Shown: positions 1 through 13,600 of the stretch, in pieces
Numbering within the stretch: the first letter of the stretch is position 1
Layout: every line of letters begins with the position of its first letter
DNA from: Acanthaster planci
Lineage: Eukaryota > Echinodermata > Asteroidea > Valvatida > Acanthasteridae
Assembly: GCF_001949145.1 (NCBI RefSeq)
Contig: NW_019091361.1
Location: 1,338,253-1,402,252 of the forward strand
DNA: 64,000 nt
Reading direction: 5' to 3'
The notes under the pieces: model-generated
The model's input: the letters and a program-made list of their open reading frames with translations, nothing else
What the model was told of the DNA's origin: nothing
The model's database searches: none
Translations under genes and position numbers: made by a program

Positions 1-316
1 ATATATACAAGAGCCAGGGTCTCCTTCTTTCACCATGTTCGCTCGAGCGTGGGCCAAGAATAATAGCTGAAAAGCGGGCTGAGGATCTCAATTTTTTACA
101 GCGGTGCGAAGGGGTTAATACTCAATGCACCATAGAGAGAAACCAATTCCTCAGGTAAGTGCATAACAGTAGCATGTCCAGGTCTTGACGGGAAGGAACA
201 TGGAATTTCTTTTTCTGAAAATGACTGTCTAATTTTTATCCTTAAAAGAATCAAAAGTCCCCTCCTCCACAAGAAAGGTGGCAATACCATTTCTATAGAC
301 TACCGAAATGAATACG

Positions 317-445
317 CTATGTGCACAATTATGTGTGTTAAAGAGGTAATGCACGAACCAGCATGAGAACCAACATGTGTGCGTACTCCATTCATTTGCA
401 CAATACCTTCCGGTTCAAAATGGCATCACACTTCGCGACTCTGTG
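317..445. repeat. Dispersed repeat A, copy 1
   Basis: TATGTGCACAATTATGTGTG...GAACCAACATGTGTGCGTAC...CATCACACTTCGCGACTCT aligns over about 130 bp with 16501-16631 at roughly two-thirds identity by eye. Same orientation. No coding capacity. Confidence 0.7.
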
Positions 446-1248
446 ATGCTGGTGTTTTTATTTCCTTGAAAAATGGTCAGCATGCCTCCATTGGGGCAAC
501 TTGTGCTCTTTCAGCAATTTTCTGGCTAAATTAACATTAAACATTAAACAAAGAAGGGACATGTATACAAAAATGACAGAGGTCTGTGACCAGTTAGTGC
601 CCTCTGCATAGCCAGTTGAGATGTTGTCTTCTTTACATGTAGCAACGAAACACCAATCAGTCGTCTCCAACCTACAGAAGTAGCCTGGCGGCTAATGTAG
701 CCACCAAGCTTTGACAGTCTGGCTGCTAAGTTGAAAGTTTTGGGTGCTGCCTTTACATGCTTGAATATTTCAACTTGTTCAGGATGATCTTAATGGAAAA
801 AAGCTGTGTATGATTGCTTCCACTTCCACAGATAGCAAATATAGCAAGAAATAAACTGGATTTTTGACAAGGTCTCTTATCAATCCTTCCAAAGCAAGTT
901 TAAAGATTACAAGTCGGAGAAGACTACTGATATTCTGAAATTTGGGCAGGTCTTATTAGTTTTGGAACTGAACCAAATGCACGAAATGAAAGCTGTCCAA
1001 TGAAACTTCAAGGAAAAGGAATAAGAAAGGTGAGATAGCTCATATTCCAGAAAGATAAAAATATATGGCAAACTAATCACCAACAAAAGTAAAGGGAAAA
1101 ATAGCATCTTTTAGGAAACATACCAGCTTGACGTCAGCACAAATGTTCAAAGCTTTACAATTTTAATCACCCATCGCTCAATTTCAACCTTCACCATTTT
1201 TCTCAAGGAGCGTGAATAGTACATCTGGTCAATAGTAATTGCTAATTT

Positions 1249-1497
1249 GGGTAATTCCAGAAAATTAGGGGTCGAAAAGTATGATATTTTTCGTTTCCCT
1301 GATACATTTGACCTTTGTTATTTGACATGAAAATATCACTGGAATTGATTTCAATCTATTACTACTTGTTTGGCAGGTACTTTGCATAAATTCATCACTC
1401 TTGGAAATTAAAAAATGTGTTATGAACCTACAAAATCATATGTCAGATGTGACAGGGACACACAAAAAATGTGGACCTCTATCTTCTGGAAGTATCC
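1249..1497 (+). mobile_element. Miniature TIR element, GGGTAATTCC family, copy 1
   Basis: Begins GGGTAATTCCAGAAAATTAG and ends with a degraded inverted version. Its interior (TTTGTTATTTGACAT, then CATCACTCTTGGAAATTA and CAAAATCATATGTCAGATGT) matches copies at 47417-47655 and, inverted, 42892-43137. Confidence 0.8.
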
Positions 1498-2249
1498 ACT
1501 TTCCTTTCTGCCAAGCTTTAGAATGTAAGTACATGCAATGGAGAGAAACTCCCAGGCATAACGTGAACAGCTAGAATCCCAAGGAAAGCTTTCCGGCCCA
1601 ATGGAAGCCCACCGTTGACAGTCCAAAGACAGAAAGACAATTACCTATGTTGAGCCAAGCAGGATAGAGTGCACCCATATTACACAACCCTCTGATTTGA
1701 TACCATACCATGGTGTATACAAAACTGCAAATGTAATATTTATGACCAACTCAGTGAATATGAATCAAAGGAACAAATGTGCATATTTGTGGCTTGCTGA
1801 GAATTCTACAATGAAAACAGATTCAGTTTCAAATTTTTTTTGGTTTTATGCAAGAAGCATTATGTTTAAAACATCTGTGTAAAGACTAAAACCAGAAGAC
1901 TTTTCTCTACATTTGGTTGTAAAAGTTTAATTTCTTGGATTGTATTCTACAACAGTAGAGAAGAAAATAGTTGAAAAAAGTCTCGCAAAACTACAACGAA
2001 AACATGCAAAATTGTAGCACGTATCATATTCTTCAACTCATGATTTATGTTTGGAGACGTTTTCACAGACCACGCAGGCCCCATACTGAGCGAGTGCAGG
2101 GATACTTTTAGCTACATTTCTATGAAAACATAAAGAACCAATTCTTTTGAGCAATTTGCCTGTCTCATATTCCAAAGGGCATTTTAAAAAAAAGCAGCGT
2201 AATGCATAAAGAAACAATGCACCAAGATTTCCAGAAAGCCAGAATCAAG

Positions 2250-2503
2250 CAGTGTTGCAGTGCTGGTACTCATTTTTTACACTCACTATGAGTAACCATT
2301 TTGCAACTCATACTCATTCAAATGGACTCAGCTATGCTTAAAGCACTCTAGTACTTAAATGAAATGGTGCTCAGTTGGTGTACCGGTAATACTTTTCTTG
2401 TACTTGAACCCTTCTTATCAAAATATACACCACTTGGCACTCACTGTCACATGTATGAGTATTCATATACACACTCACTAAAGAGTACTCAACTGCAACA
2501 CTG
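2250..2503. mobile_element. Candidate hAT-like miniature element with inverted ends
   Basis: Left end CAGTGTTGCAGTGCTGGTAC and right end GTACTCAACTGCAACACTG are inverted copies over about 20 bp, enclosing AT-rich sequence with repeated ACTCA/TGAGT boxes. No clear target duplication. Confidence 0.5.
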
Positions 2504-4533
2504 GCCTAAAGACACACGCACAGGAAAGTACTATAATCCTTATGATGAAGCAAGCCCTTAGAGTTTTTAGCAAGTCACCTCAAGAGAACATGCATCTAGT
2601 ACAGTATGTGTCCATACCAGTGTCAAAAGTATGTCCAGATTGGAAAAAGGATTTCATTATTTGTAAAAAGGGATGGGGTTGCAGACGTGCCCATTTGAGT
2701 CTTGTCTACAAAGGAAAATGTTCCTCATTCCCACTGTCTGGATGATTTCACTTTTCATTAAAAGTCTTCGCTCTGCATGGTGCAATAAACCGTAACCCAA
2801 AAGTCACAAACCTTTTCACTTCCAGGCAACAAACCTTTGTCATTTTGTTCACTTAAAATCATGGTGGAAAAAACCCATTACCACAAAGGTTTCTTTGATG
2901 TGTACACCAGATACTAAAGAGCTGGCAAAAAGTTTGGATCACAATATGCAGGGCATGCTTTTAACTGTGATCCAATGACCCATGCAAACTGGAAAAAAAA
3001 GGAAAAAAAGAAAGCCAACACAAAACCAAGAAACCTGAAGAGTCCAATAGAAAATTGTGTATGTGTACCTGGGGCACCCGGCAGAGCATGGGCTGCTTTG
3101 TGAATTGTGGCGGCCTCTACTATTTTATTGCATGAAAACAAAGGGAAAAAATCATCGGATTAAATTGGGCTGGTTTGTGGGATGATTTGTTGAAAGCTCT
3201 TTTCAATTTCAAATCATTGGGTAAGCCTGATAAACAGCTCACCATTGTTATTTTGTGAAAACAAGCCTTAAAATGCAATGTCTGCTTCCCTCTCTTTTGG
3301 GCTTTTTAAAAAGTTGTTCCTGTCATATCTGGCTACAAACACTACTCCTCCTGCAAACTGTGTCTTCTTCTGTGATGTAAAATGCAATCATTTATTAGCC
3401 AGCACAAAGGAAATCAATCAAAATTGAAACTGAATTTCAACCTCAAGCTTAGAAATCAAGTGCATACTTCTCTTAGGGTCATTTTTTTTGGTGGGCATGC
3501 TGACATCTGCTGCCACATTTATTATGTCAGTTTAAATAAGGTTGACATGTCTTCTTGCAGTCAACATTCAAAAAGTAAGGCCATTTTGCATACAGATAGC
3601 CATAAATCTTGTTTGTGTTTGATATTTGTCAAAACCTGCTCTAAAACTATCAAATGCTGACCAAATAAATCACATCTCTTATCACAAATGTTATCTTACC
3701 ATTCCCAAGAACATTTCTTCTTTTTTTTTAAGAATTTATATATGCAAGGGTACCATTATCTTTGCTGAATGTACATTTCCTTTATGGTTTGATACTGCAT
3801 ATAATGCAATAGTAGCTTGACTTTTTTTCCCTATTCTGCTGGCAAGTGACAAGTTCCCATGTTGAAGTTTTAAAAAGCTCACCCTCCCAATCCCATGCTT
3901 AGTGGAGCAACATTTGGGTCTGAACATCATCCAAAAGACAAAGACATACAAACAGTAATTCCTCCCACAGTTTTTGACAAGAGCTAATAATGATCAAATC
4001 AAACATTTTACATGGCTTTCTATGCTTCCCCTATTAAGATTCGGAGGCAACGCGAGTGGTGCTTTGGTTCTTTAGAAGATAATTTGGGGCAACAGGCTTT
4101 ATTTAAAAGTCGGCCATTTTGCATCATGCCTCCCCACTCTACTTCAATCATTGAACATTATGAAATGGGAGAAGCCTGATGACTGTGTGCTACAATGTTT
4201 TTTTTTGTTAACATGGAAAATACGCGTGACCTGACTTTTTATGCATAATATGGAATCACCCACTGGAGCACAAAGATGGTACTCCATAATTTACCCCTAT
4301 TTCCACATATATTACTGGGAACTGTTTCAGAAATTTATTCAGCTCAACTCCCTTTTGATTCAAAATGGATGACCCATGAACCTGAGGCCAATTTTATATG
4401 TGACACATACATGTGTAAGTTGTAACAAGCCATTACTGTCTATTCTCTAAAGGAGATCCAAAGCCATCTAGCATCCTGACAAGAACAAATTGGCCTTGAA
4501 AATTGACAGAATGATAAGACAGACCCAACTTAC

Positions 4534-4619
4534 TTGATGCACTGCGGCAGATGAATAGAGGAGCTGCTCTCTTCCAATGATGGATCCAACAAACCATTGT
4601 AATGTAAGTTATCAATGCA
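4534..4619 (-). CDS. RASGRF: RASGRF exon 13: end of PH2 and start of linker to the Ras exchanger module
   Basis: Encodes residues 584-611 and two bases of the next codon. The acceptor is CCCTTCAG|TGCATT and the donor [22 protein letters not shown] corresponds to vertebrate CVDNIRCNGLM, and the exon ends at IHLPQCIK, where vertebrates have VTVPQMIK. This is the last exon in the window. The next expected peptide (the conserved segment leading into the REM domain) was not found in 1-4533. Confidence 0.93.
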
Positions 4620-7600
4620 CTGAAGGGCAAGGAGAAAACAATTGAGAGACCGAAACCTCTGAGAGTAAATGCTAAATCTACAATGTGGGTGCGTCCAGGC
4701 AAATCTGTCTTCATGAGCTACTGACAAATTTAAAGAATGTCCGAAAAATTCAAAATATAATCACAGTCTGGTTGTTTCTATAATCAAATGAGACTGTACT
4801 GCAGAGAGTCACTTTTTACATATACATGTACATGTACTGGCAGGAAAACCTATTGCAACATTTTACATTAGAATTTGCAGTTGCCATGCAAATGATGTTA
4901 TTTACTGGTCAGTTAAAATGCATGGAATTCTTTCAAAACACAAAGTAAGGAAGTATCCAAGTTAAAAAACCTCTATTAAGTCATGTAATGATTTTGGAGA
5001 GACGAATGGGGAAAGTAATGCACAGGTCAGGCATAAAATTTGCTGAAAACTACTTCACCAGAGCTACAAAACGTAAAGTAAAAAAAAAACCATAACATAC
5101 GTCACAGCTGAGTAATACGTATAGAGAGATGAGAGAAACAAGTACCTGACTGATGTCACTTGTCCATGCCGCCTTGTCTTGATGGGACGGCGCCACCAAG
5201 GTGACGACTAACGGAGGTCCACTCTTGGAATCCACAATCAGCTTAAAGTCCAGATTGTCGTAGTCTGACTGGTTGGGTTGGTTGGCTGTGTGCATGCAGA
5301 GACCAACAGGTAGAGAAGCAATCTTTGAGGTCAACTACTTCAGATTTCCTCAGCGCAAAAACGTCACCATGCCATCAGAAAAATTGTGTGCATATAGTAT
5401 TTAACATTATACAATTTAACTGTAAACAAAAGCGTCACAAATGGTAAAGAATAGGTGGATGGGCGCATACACGTAAAACAAAAACTGCAGATTTTCCTTT
5501 GTAAGTGCTTCAATAAGAGTAAATTAATACCTTGAAGATTAGATATAAAAAAAAATTACACAAAACGAGATAAATCGATTAATTACACAAACAACCAATG
5601 AACAAATTGATAAGCATAATCAAATGTATGTGATAAACAGGTGTTTCTTTAATTTTAGCTGAAGCCACCGGTAAAAGTCAAATGATTTCTTTTCAACATC
5701 CACCTAAAATTGGCTTGTGTTTCTCCACTCAAACCTTCCAGAAAGTTCATTTTCCCATTCTTGGCATCTTGACAACAATTCCACTTACACTCATCATCAA
5801 ATGGGTCAAAATCCTCCACGATGGCCGTGTCAATCAGAGGGATTTTTCCTCCGACCTGTCCAATCAACACAAGACAAAAGAAAAAGCAAACTTAAAGTAT
5901 CATTTTTTTGTTCAAAATACGAAACCCTTTTCTTTGCCAACTTGAGGTATTCTTAACTAAGACGCCGGATGTTTCTCAGCAAAAATTGTGAAAATGTGTT
6001 TCTATTGTGCACTTTGAGGTCTTTACGTCACATTAAGTACAATTGTAAACTATATACCCGGTAAATCTACTTGCAATTAACATATGTTAAGAATAATCAT
6101 ATTACATGAAATGTCACTTGTCTTTAGATGAGATTTCTAAGACCTTTCTGAGGACTGTATGTGTTACACTCAATGGGAGTAATGCATCTTCACTTCTTGA
6201 CACTATCTGCTTGATGGGGTCATACAACAGACAGTAGTCTTCTTTTTCTCCCTCAAGGTTATTTCTGAAAACATGGCTTTTGTATATAACTGGCGTTGGC
6301 TTGATCTCAGGCCCTGGGACCAAATGTCGATATAGGCCAAAGCCATTTTGCTTATTAAATAAGCAAAGAAGAGAACATCTGATCCAGCAAAATCTACAAA
6401 AATGCTGTACTTTTCAGTGTACAAACCAAGGCAATAATCAAGGTTTTCTTCTTGGGATGACATCACAGTTTGCTCATGAATATGGAAATACTCATTGGCA
6501 TAAAAACCAAAAAAAAGAAAAGACATAACAGAAACGTACCCTTTGAAATGGTGAAATAAAAGTTTAAAATTCATCTGAGACAAAAAGGTAAATTGAAAGG
6601 TTTGTTTAAAACAAATTCATTGCAGGTACAGTACATGTACCCTTTAAATCGACAGCATGCCCAAAAGACCAGATTAAGAAAAGGCCTCTGGAATCTGAGG
6701 AGTCCCTGGATGAAAAGGTAATTCCACTACTGGAAAAATTCATAGTTTGCTGGGCCAAGGCACACAGACTTTGCCTTTAAGGTACGAGTGACTATTCTCA
6801 TTTAGGGGTTATTTGTCCTTATTTCTAAGCTGCAGAAAAAAAATCCACTCATAAAAGTCTGAGCGGGCTTCCCTGGCTGTTGGACTCTTGGCAACTCTTC
6901 CACGATTTATATGTATATACAGTTTACAAATTTTTAAACTTTAAATCATGAAACTTTTAAAGAGGAGCAAAACTAATCATTGAAATCAGTTGGATTTTAA
7001 TGAAGCCTGTTCCTGTTCTGTCCAGGTTTCATTTTGCTGGTTATGCACAACTGTTTTTATCATGTAAAAAAGAGAAATAATGGTGAGGAATTATTCCCAA
7101 ATAGTTCTCAATTGTACAATTTCAACATTGTTTTCCAACCCACGGATGGTTGCATTTACAACATTGTTCTTCCTTGGTCTAGTCCATAAAATAAAAGAAA
7201 CTATAAGTGAGAGTTTTCAAGCTATTTTTGAAGGAGGATAAAAAGGAAAAAAATGTGGAAAGTTATCAAAATTAACCTGTCCTTTATTAGTTAAGTTGAG
7301 AATCATATCAATGTAATTTTATAAACAAATTTGTTTTATGTTGGTGCAATCAGCACAGATAACAATGGATATACGGACACCAATTTTTCCTCAATAAACA
7401 TGAGGTTTTCTTCAAGCTTAACTAGACTTTTGCTTTACTCGATTTGTGAGCCCCCCCCCAAGAAATTCTGGGGAAAAAATGGATTTTCCAGGCTGCCTCA
7501 AGATTGCTAGGCAACTAAGTGACGGAGTGGCACAAATCCATGGCAACGGCTGGCACACCACATCTGATTTCAATATTACATGATCACGTTGGGCACGTAC

Positions 7601-10600
7601 TGAAATTCAGTTAGGGTGGAGTCAACGAAAAAATCCAGGCCTGTACATTGCCAAATGCAAGCCAGGACGTGGCACAATTTTGTCAAACAGAAAACTGCCT
7701 TTACAAAAAAATCTCGAACCAAAACCTGACTGCAAAGAGATGAAACAATAACAAAATGTATCCACAATATGACCTGACATTAAGTAAGACAGCATCAGGA
7801 AAACTGCATTGACTTGACACTGCTCAACTCCAACTCTCTACAAGTACTTTGACCAGTTATCTTTGCTCTGTCTAACATCCCACTGTATTGAACTGACTGA
7901 GCTTGGAATTTAATTGCCATTTTCTCAAACACTACTATTACAATCGATGCATGTAATTCCAGTACCCCTCTCTAGTACATGGACTGGAAAGCATTTACTC
8001 TGCATTATCCAGTGAGGAAAGTATCTATTACAAGTCTGACTTTTTAGCTCAATTTGTGCTGACAATTCACAAATAAATGTCTGCCTCTCCAGTGTTGCAC
8101 CATAGAGGAAGGACACAGGAGTTGCAACTGGAAAGCCAAGTTCATAAGTAACAAATGTGCTATTTCATCACATCATGAAATCTCATAAATACACTTTTGT
8201 GCAAATGACATAATAAAAATGATTCAAACAAAACACAAAATCTTGTAAACAACCAGGCTATTTATTCCCAAAATAACTCCAGAGGAGCTCATTAAGGGCA
8301 ACGACTGCACATATAGATTTAGGGCACACAGCGTAATGCAAGCAACTGCGCAAACATTAAATTTGATGTTGTCATGAGATCATACAAGCACCAACAAATG
8401 CATGAACATTCAATTTCCTATACCTCGGTGCACAAAGTGTTAAGGATGTACACGTAGGTTACCAGTGACAAACTGCGGCGGTGATCATTGGGTACAAAGT
8501 GGTTTCGTGGTTATGAAACAGATGGTGCGTAGCAAGCGTTCACTGCACTCTGGCTATGGACATACTGTACAAGGCATGCCAGAAGGCAGTAATTGGCCAG
8601 ATGTTACAACCCGGGCAGTTCAAACTCCTCCTGTGTCCTTCCTCTATGGTTGAACCCAGGACTGGTTGTGGGGGAGGAGGGGAGGTTCAGGCCCCCAAAG
8701 CAGCTCATGTGCGCAAGCCCTCCTCCCCCATTGTGCCACAAGGGACTGCGATTTACTGCTAAATCATAGGTAGTAGTTTAAGATGTATACTATATCTCTG
8801 CTTTTCAAAAAGAAAAACTCTTGGGGAAGGGGGTTCAAGCCGCTATAGTCCCCCCCTCCGGTGGACCACTATACCTCTCTGTACAAATTACATAGAAACA
8901 ACACGGTTCCTGTTGCTCACCTTGGCCAGATGCAGCTTTCCTCCGGATGTTCTAGTGGTAATGAGCAGGTGCTTGGTGAAGAGGAAACACTGCCTTACCC
9001 CTTCCTTACGGGTCTCCACCTTTGCCCCCAGCGACCCTAGTCTGGTACGGCTGACCCTCGTCCTCTCCTGCATCACCTGCGTCAGTGTTCCTTCAAAGGA
9101 ACAAGACCACAATGTACGTGTGCTGTATGTTAAAACCTGTACATTTATTTCAACTGTGGGTTTTGATCGCTTTTCTGATTTTGCCCAAAATATGATAGTC
9201 AAATCATCACCTTCAAACCCACTTTCAGTTACACATTCGTTTTGCACATATCTTTCCATTTTTCCATACTGAATGTTTCTCACCTGTGCAATTTATGGCA
9301 ATTAGTAAATACTACGATGTTTTTAACCACCTTACAAAATGTCACCAGGCAAAAGGAAGGAGTTCAAATCTACATGTACCTTGCCTGACGAACATCTGCT
9401 GTACATCCAGCAGTATCTCGCAACCTTCCACGATCATCCGCTCTATGGAGAGATTCTTGCGGATGCTCTCAGTCTCTGACACCTCATCATGCATAACCTT
9501 AAGGAGACAGAGAGAAAAAAAAAGCACTATGATGATAACCTGGATGGATCAACAAACAATACACCTGATCCACGCTGCAGACTCTATTGACCAAAGACAA
9601 ACAGAAACTTTCTGCAAGTACAGTGGCCTATTTATTGATGACACCGTGTAGGGTAGCTTAGTGATAAAACTACAGTAACTGGGGCACTTAACTTGCACCT
9701 GATCTGTCTCTACAGTAAGCTCTTACACAAATGGTGATGAAACATACTGCACTAAACATTGCAAAGACCAGAAGCCAGTCTTTATCTCTCCTATCTCCAC
9801 TCATAAATACCTGGACAACTTGTCTGATTCTTTAGCCCAAATTCTGTAGTGACACACATTCATTCCTTACAAGAGCTCAAATAACTGTGCCACCCTCAAT
9901 CCACCTCATCTGCTTCGATCGAATGTTCCCTCTCCTCTCTACTGTTATTATTTTGCCTCAATTATCAAGGGACTTGTGCTGTAATTGGAGTCATATCTTC
10001 TCCCTCCCACCTCTGTTGCCCACATCTACCACTCAGTCCTATTGCCTCCCCCTCCCCCTCTCCCTCCAGGCGGTCTCCAGTTCCCGGTCCTTCCCCTGCA
10101 ATCTGTCCCGTCAGAGTCTGACAGCCGGCAGTGATAAGCCACCTGCGAGGCATTTCAAATATTACACTTGGCCCGGAAATTGCCAGGTGACGGGCAAGGC
10201 TCTCCGTGCCAACCACTGAGGAATTTTTTTCGATTCTCTAGGAGATTTTATGAGCAAGGAGCTCTTGGCAATCTCTGGGAGTAGGAAAATTGCAAAATGA
10301 TGTGAAACGTTTCTGTATATAAAAGCAAACAGAGTCCCATACTTATTGATGCAAGGTGAGGTACACCAATCCGTTTTTATTCTAATTCAAGTTTTGTCAA
10401 GAAAAATTGACTTATCTGAACTCAACAAAACATTATGTGGCCCAACCTGATTGCATGATTCAGTTTATTGGGGAAATTTCTCTGGATAGACAGGAACTCA
10501 AACAATTCATGACGATGGAAAAACTAAACAAAAAACCTCAAGTCCCAATCCGTTTGCGGGATCTGGTTGCACATTTGCCTGTACTTGAGGATGGCGATGT

Positions 10601-13600
10601 TAGCATCCTCACTTTGCAATGTCACTTTGTTGCAACTTTAACTTGGCTCCTGGTGTTACTCATAACTCTAATGGAATAATATTGACCCCTCGGAACCATA
10701 GTACTTTATAAATCAACTTGAGACCAAAAGCCACATTGAAGGCTTGTCTCAACCAGAAGCCCACAGCAAACTATTCTTCAGGTGTAAACAAAAGGCAATA
10801 CAAACTTGGTGCATTCACTTTGTGTGAAACTCATTTGTACCACGAACATAGTTTATTTTTTGGATTCCACAAAATGTCACTAAGTGTGAGCATCATCAAT
10901 GTGAACAACGCAAAAAAGTTGTGATCTGTTTGATTATGTAGTGCCAAAAAGTATAAAACATTTCAAATGTACACAAGACAAGAAATATTTACAGATGGGA
11001 AACTCTTAATTTGCCAACAGTCAACCAATCAATTGGAAAAATAGAAAACTTGGAGTCAGAACTTGTAACTTGAAATTTGATCAGTCACTTTCCACATCAT
11101 GCGGACAAGCATGCTACCTCCCAACATGTATTCATATAGCCATGCCAAGCGAACACTTGGCGACGGCTGCCAAATGCAAACACTGTAAAGGTGGCTGTGT
11201 TTTTGAATTCTTGAAAAGTCATGCTACAAAACTGTATAAACCACATCGGTGTGTTCAATTCTCTTCCCTAAAACATCTCTTATTTGTGTCCTTGAGGAGT
11301 GAAAACCCTACTGGTTGTTGGAAATTTTCAAGAGAATGGCAGCCATCTTGAAAAGAAAAAGAAAAAGGCCCGCCTCATTCATTTAACAGACCTGGACACT
11401 AAACAAACTTATTTTTGTGTGTGGCCTTAGGGCCTGGATTGCTAAGCCTCTTACCCTGGAGAGTTCCTCCAATTTGTTCTTTGCATATTCCAGGCTCTTT
11501 CGCTCCACGTGATCATGCGGCGTGTGGGCCAGCAGCTCGTGCAGGGTAATGATATATCTTGGCACCTTCGTACAGGTCAGGTGAAGTAAATGGAAAGAAA
11601 ACAAGTCAGAAGGGGGTTAAATTAGATTAGGGGGTTTAAGTTAGGTTGGCTTTGGTCGAATGTCCTCACACAATTCCTTACTTGGAATTGGGTGTTAGGA
11701 ACCTGACGATTTCATTTTCTTAGGTTTAATTTCCAACAAAACGGCAGAGACAAGTTTGAGGTGATTTTGATTGTCTGTCCAAGACTTCTCTTTGTTTTCA
11801 CAGCAACAGACACCATCTACCGATAACAAGCTGGGCATTTTTCCTTTACCAGAGGCATGCATGTACAAACTACTGCAGAGATAGATGGGCCGTTTTCCAA
11901 TACTCAACCTCGTCTCCGTCTCAGGCTTCGTGTAGGAAACCAATCCTCGATCGAGGGCCTGAAGTGTTTAACTTTTGAATTGAAATACTGTAATATTGAG
12001 CTCTTTTGCATCGTACCTGATGTTTTGTGGCACTATCAGACTTAGTATTGCGCTTATAACCTCAAAGTCAGGAAGTAAAAAAACAAACAGTTGAAGCCTG
12101 AGATGGAGTATTGGAAAATGGCCATGGTTGCATTATACATGTACCAGTATGTCCTCAGGTTGTGAAACAAATGAAGACTAAGGACTATTAATAATCAGAG
12201 AGCCTCTTTTCCTACAGATTCTTACAGGTATCGAGGTTCATTCCTTGGATGTGAATTCCATGGCAATACACCTTTTCACCCACGTGACTAAATGTAAACA
12301 ATACCACAACGTGTGGACCGCCTTAGAAACGGTGATCGCATATATTCCCACAGGCAGCTTCAACCACGTCCAAGCGCATGTGCGAACGCTGCATGCTTGA
12401 CTTCCCCTAGTTAATGTTGAATAGGTAGATTACCATCACAACACATCATAGGTCCAGCACGATCGTGACATCACTGGAAAAAGGTCTACACTGGTAACAA
12501 TTTGACCATCCTTGTCACAAACACAGCATGTACTGTTTCTTCTGACACCCTTCCAAGACAATCGATGGCCCGCCAACCTCCAGAGTTTAGGAAAGCATAC
12601 ACAGGCTGAAACCCTTCACCTCCTGGTATTCATTTTATACACTCTTGAAAAGAATGAAAAGAAAATACCCCCCCCAATGGTTGCAATCTGTCTGTTTAAA
12701 TACATGTATGGGATTTGACAATTATCATGCGTGAGCAGCACAGCAGAACTTTAAATACATGCACTGTACGGTGATTGATCAAAGAAGAGTCCCCTCAATT
12801 TCCTGAGAGATGAGCATTGCTTCATGAGACAAATACTCACCATGGTCAAAAATAGGGACTGACTCATGATGATGAATTAGTGTATACCACAGAGAGTGTG
12901 GCTCTCGATCATGAGTATGGTACATGTAATTGTTATATATTGCAAATATTACTCACCAAGACCAATGAAATATTACAATTAACATCCAATGACAGACCCA
13001 ACAGTTACAATCAAGGAGGTGCCCAAAATTTACGAAATGAAGTAGTGCTCCGAACGGAGGTGAACAAGAATATAAATCATTTTAGTGAGAATTTCTAGAT
13101 TTTAAAAGAATTAAAGGGACCCTGAAAGAGAAATATTTTACAAAAATCCTTGAAATTGCATCGTTGGATTTCAATTAACCTTATTTGAAATTTTGTGTTG
13201 CAATTTTAACCCATATTTTGGAGCTTTTTTGGTTTGTAAGCTAATGACATTTGCATATTCATAAGCCAAACTATGATGTCATCCAAGGAACTGAATCTCA
13301 ATGTTGCACCGATTTGTGCACAGAAATATCTAGATATTTTGAACACTGCTATCGTAGATTTCATTTCCTTCGACAATTTACTGTTGTGTAACTATATGGC
13401 AATAAGCAAGCAAGCAACCTTTCGACAGAAATGTTTTCTGATAGCAAATTTGGAGTTCACACTTTGAACATGAAAACATGCAAAACTGAACCATGTCTTC
13501 CTGGATTTACATCAAAGCAAATGCGCCCTCACCTGTCCAGAAATGCCTGGCCAATTTTTAATGTCTAAAAATATACACAAAAAGTTCTTCTAAGAAAAAT

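Larger units (their letters stand above)
1..4533 (-). other. Intron 13 of RASGRF (partial, runs off the window)
   Basis: No exon of the REM/CDC25 half is visible on the minus strand, and no plus-strand gene is recognisable. The stretch holds a dispersed repeat (317-445), a terminal-inverted-repeat element (1249-1497), a hAT-like candidate (2250-2503) and otherwise plain AT-rich intron sequence. The open frames here are short and show no domain. Confidence 0.75.

Noticed and set aside
1-130. Possible next RASGRF exon at the left edge
   Set aside because: The minus-strand translation does not resemble the REM linker and lacks a fitting phase-2 acceptor.
4433-4714. 93-residue minus-strand open frame
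   Set aside because: Alternative frame over exon 13; the frame with [11 protein letters not shown] continues the gene and has matching splice sites.
8913-9272. 119-residue plus-strand open frame
   Set aside because: Antisense shadow of exon 10, which has clear homology on the minus strand.
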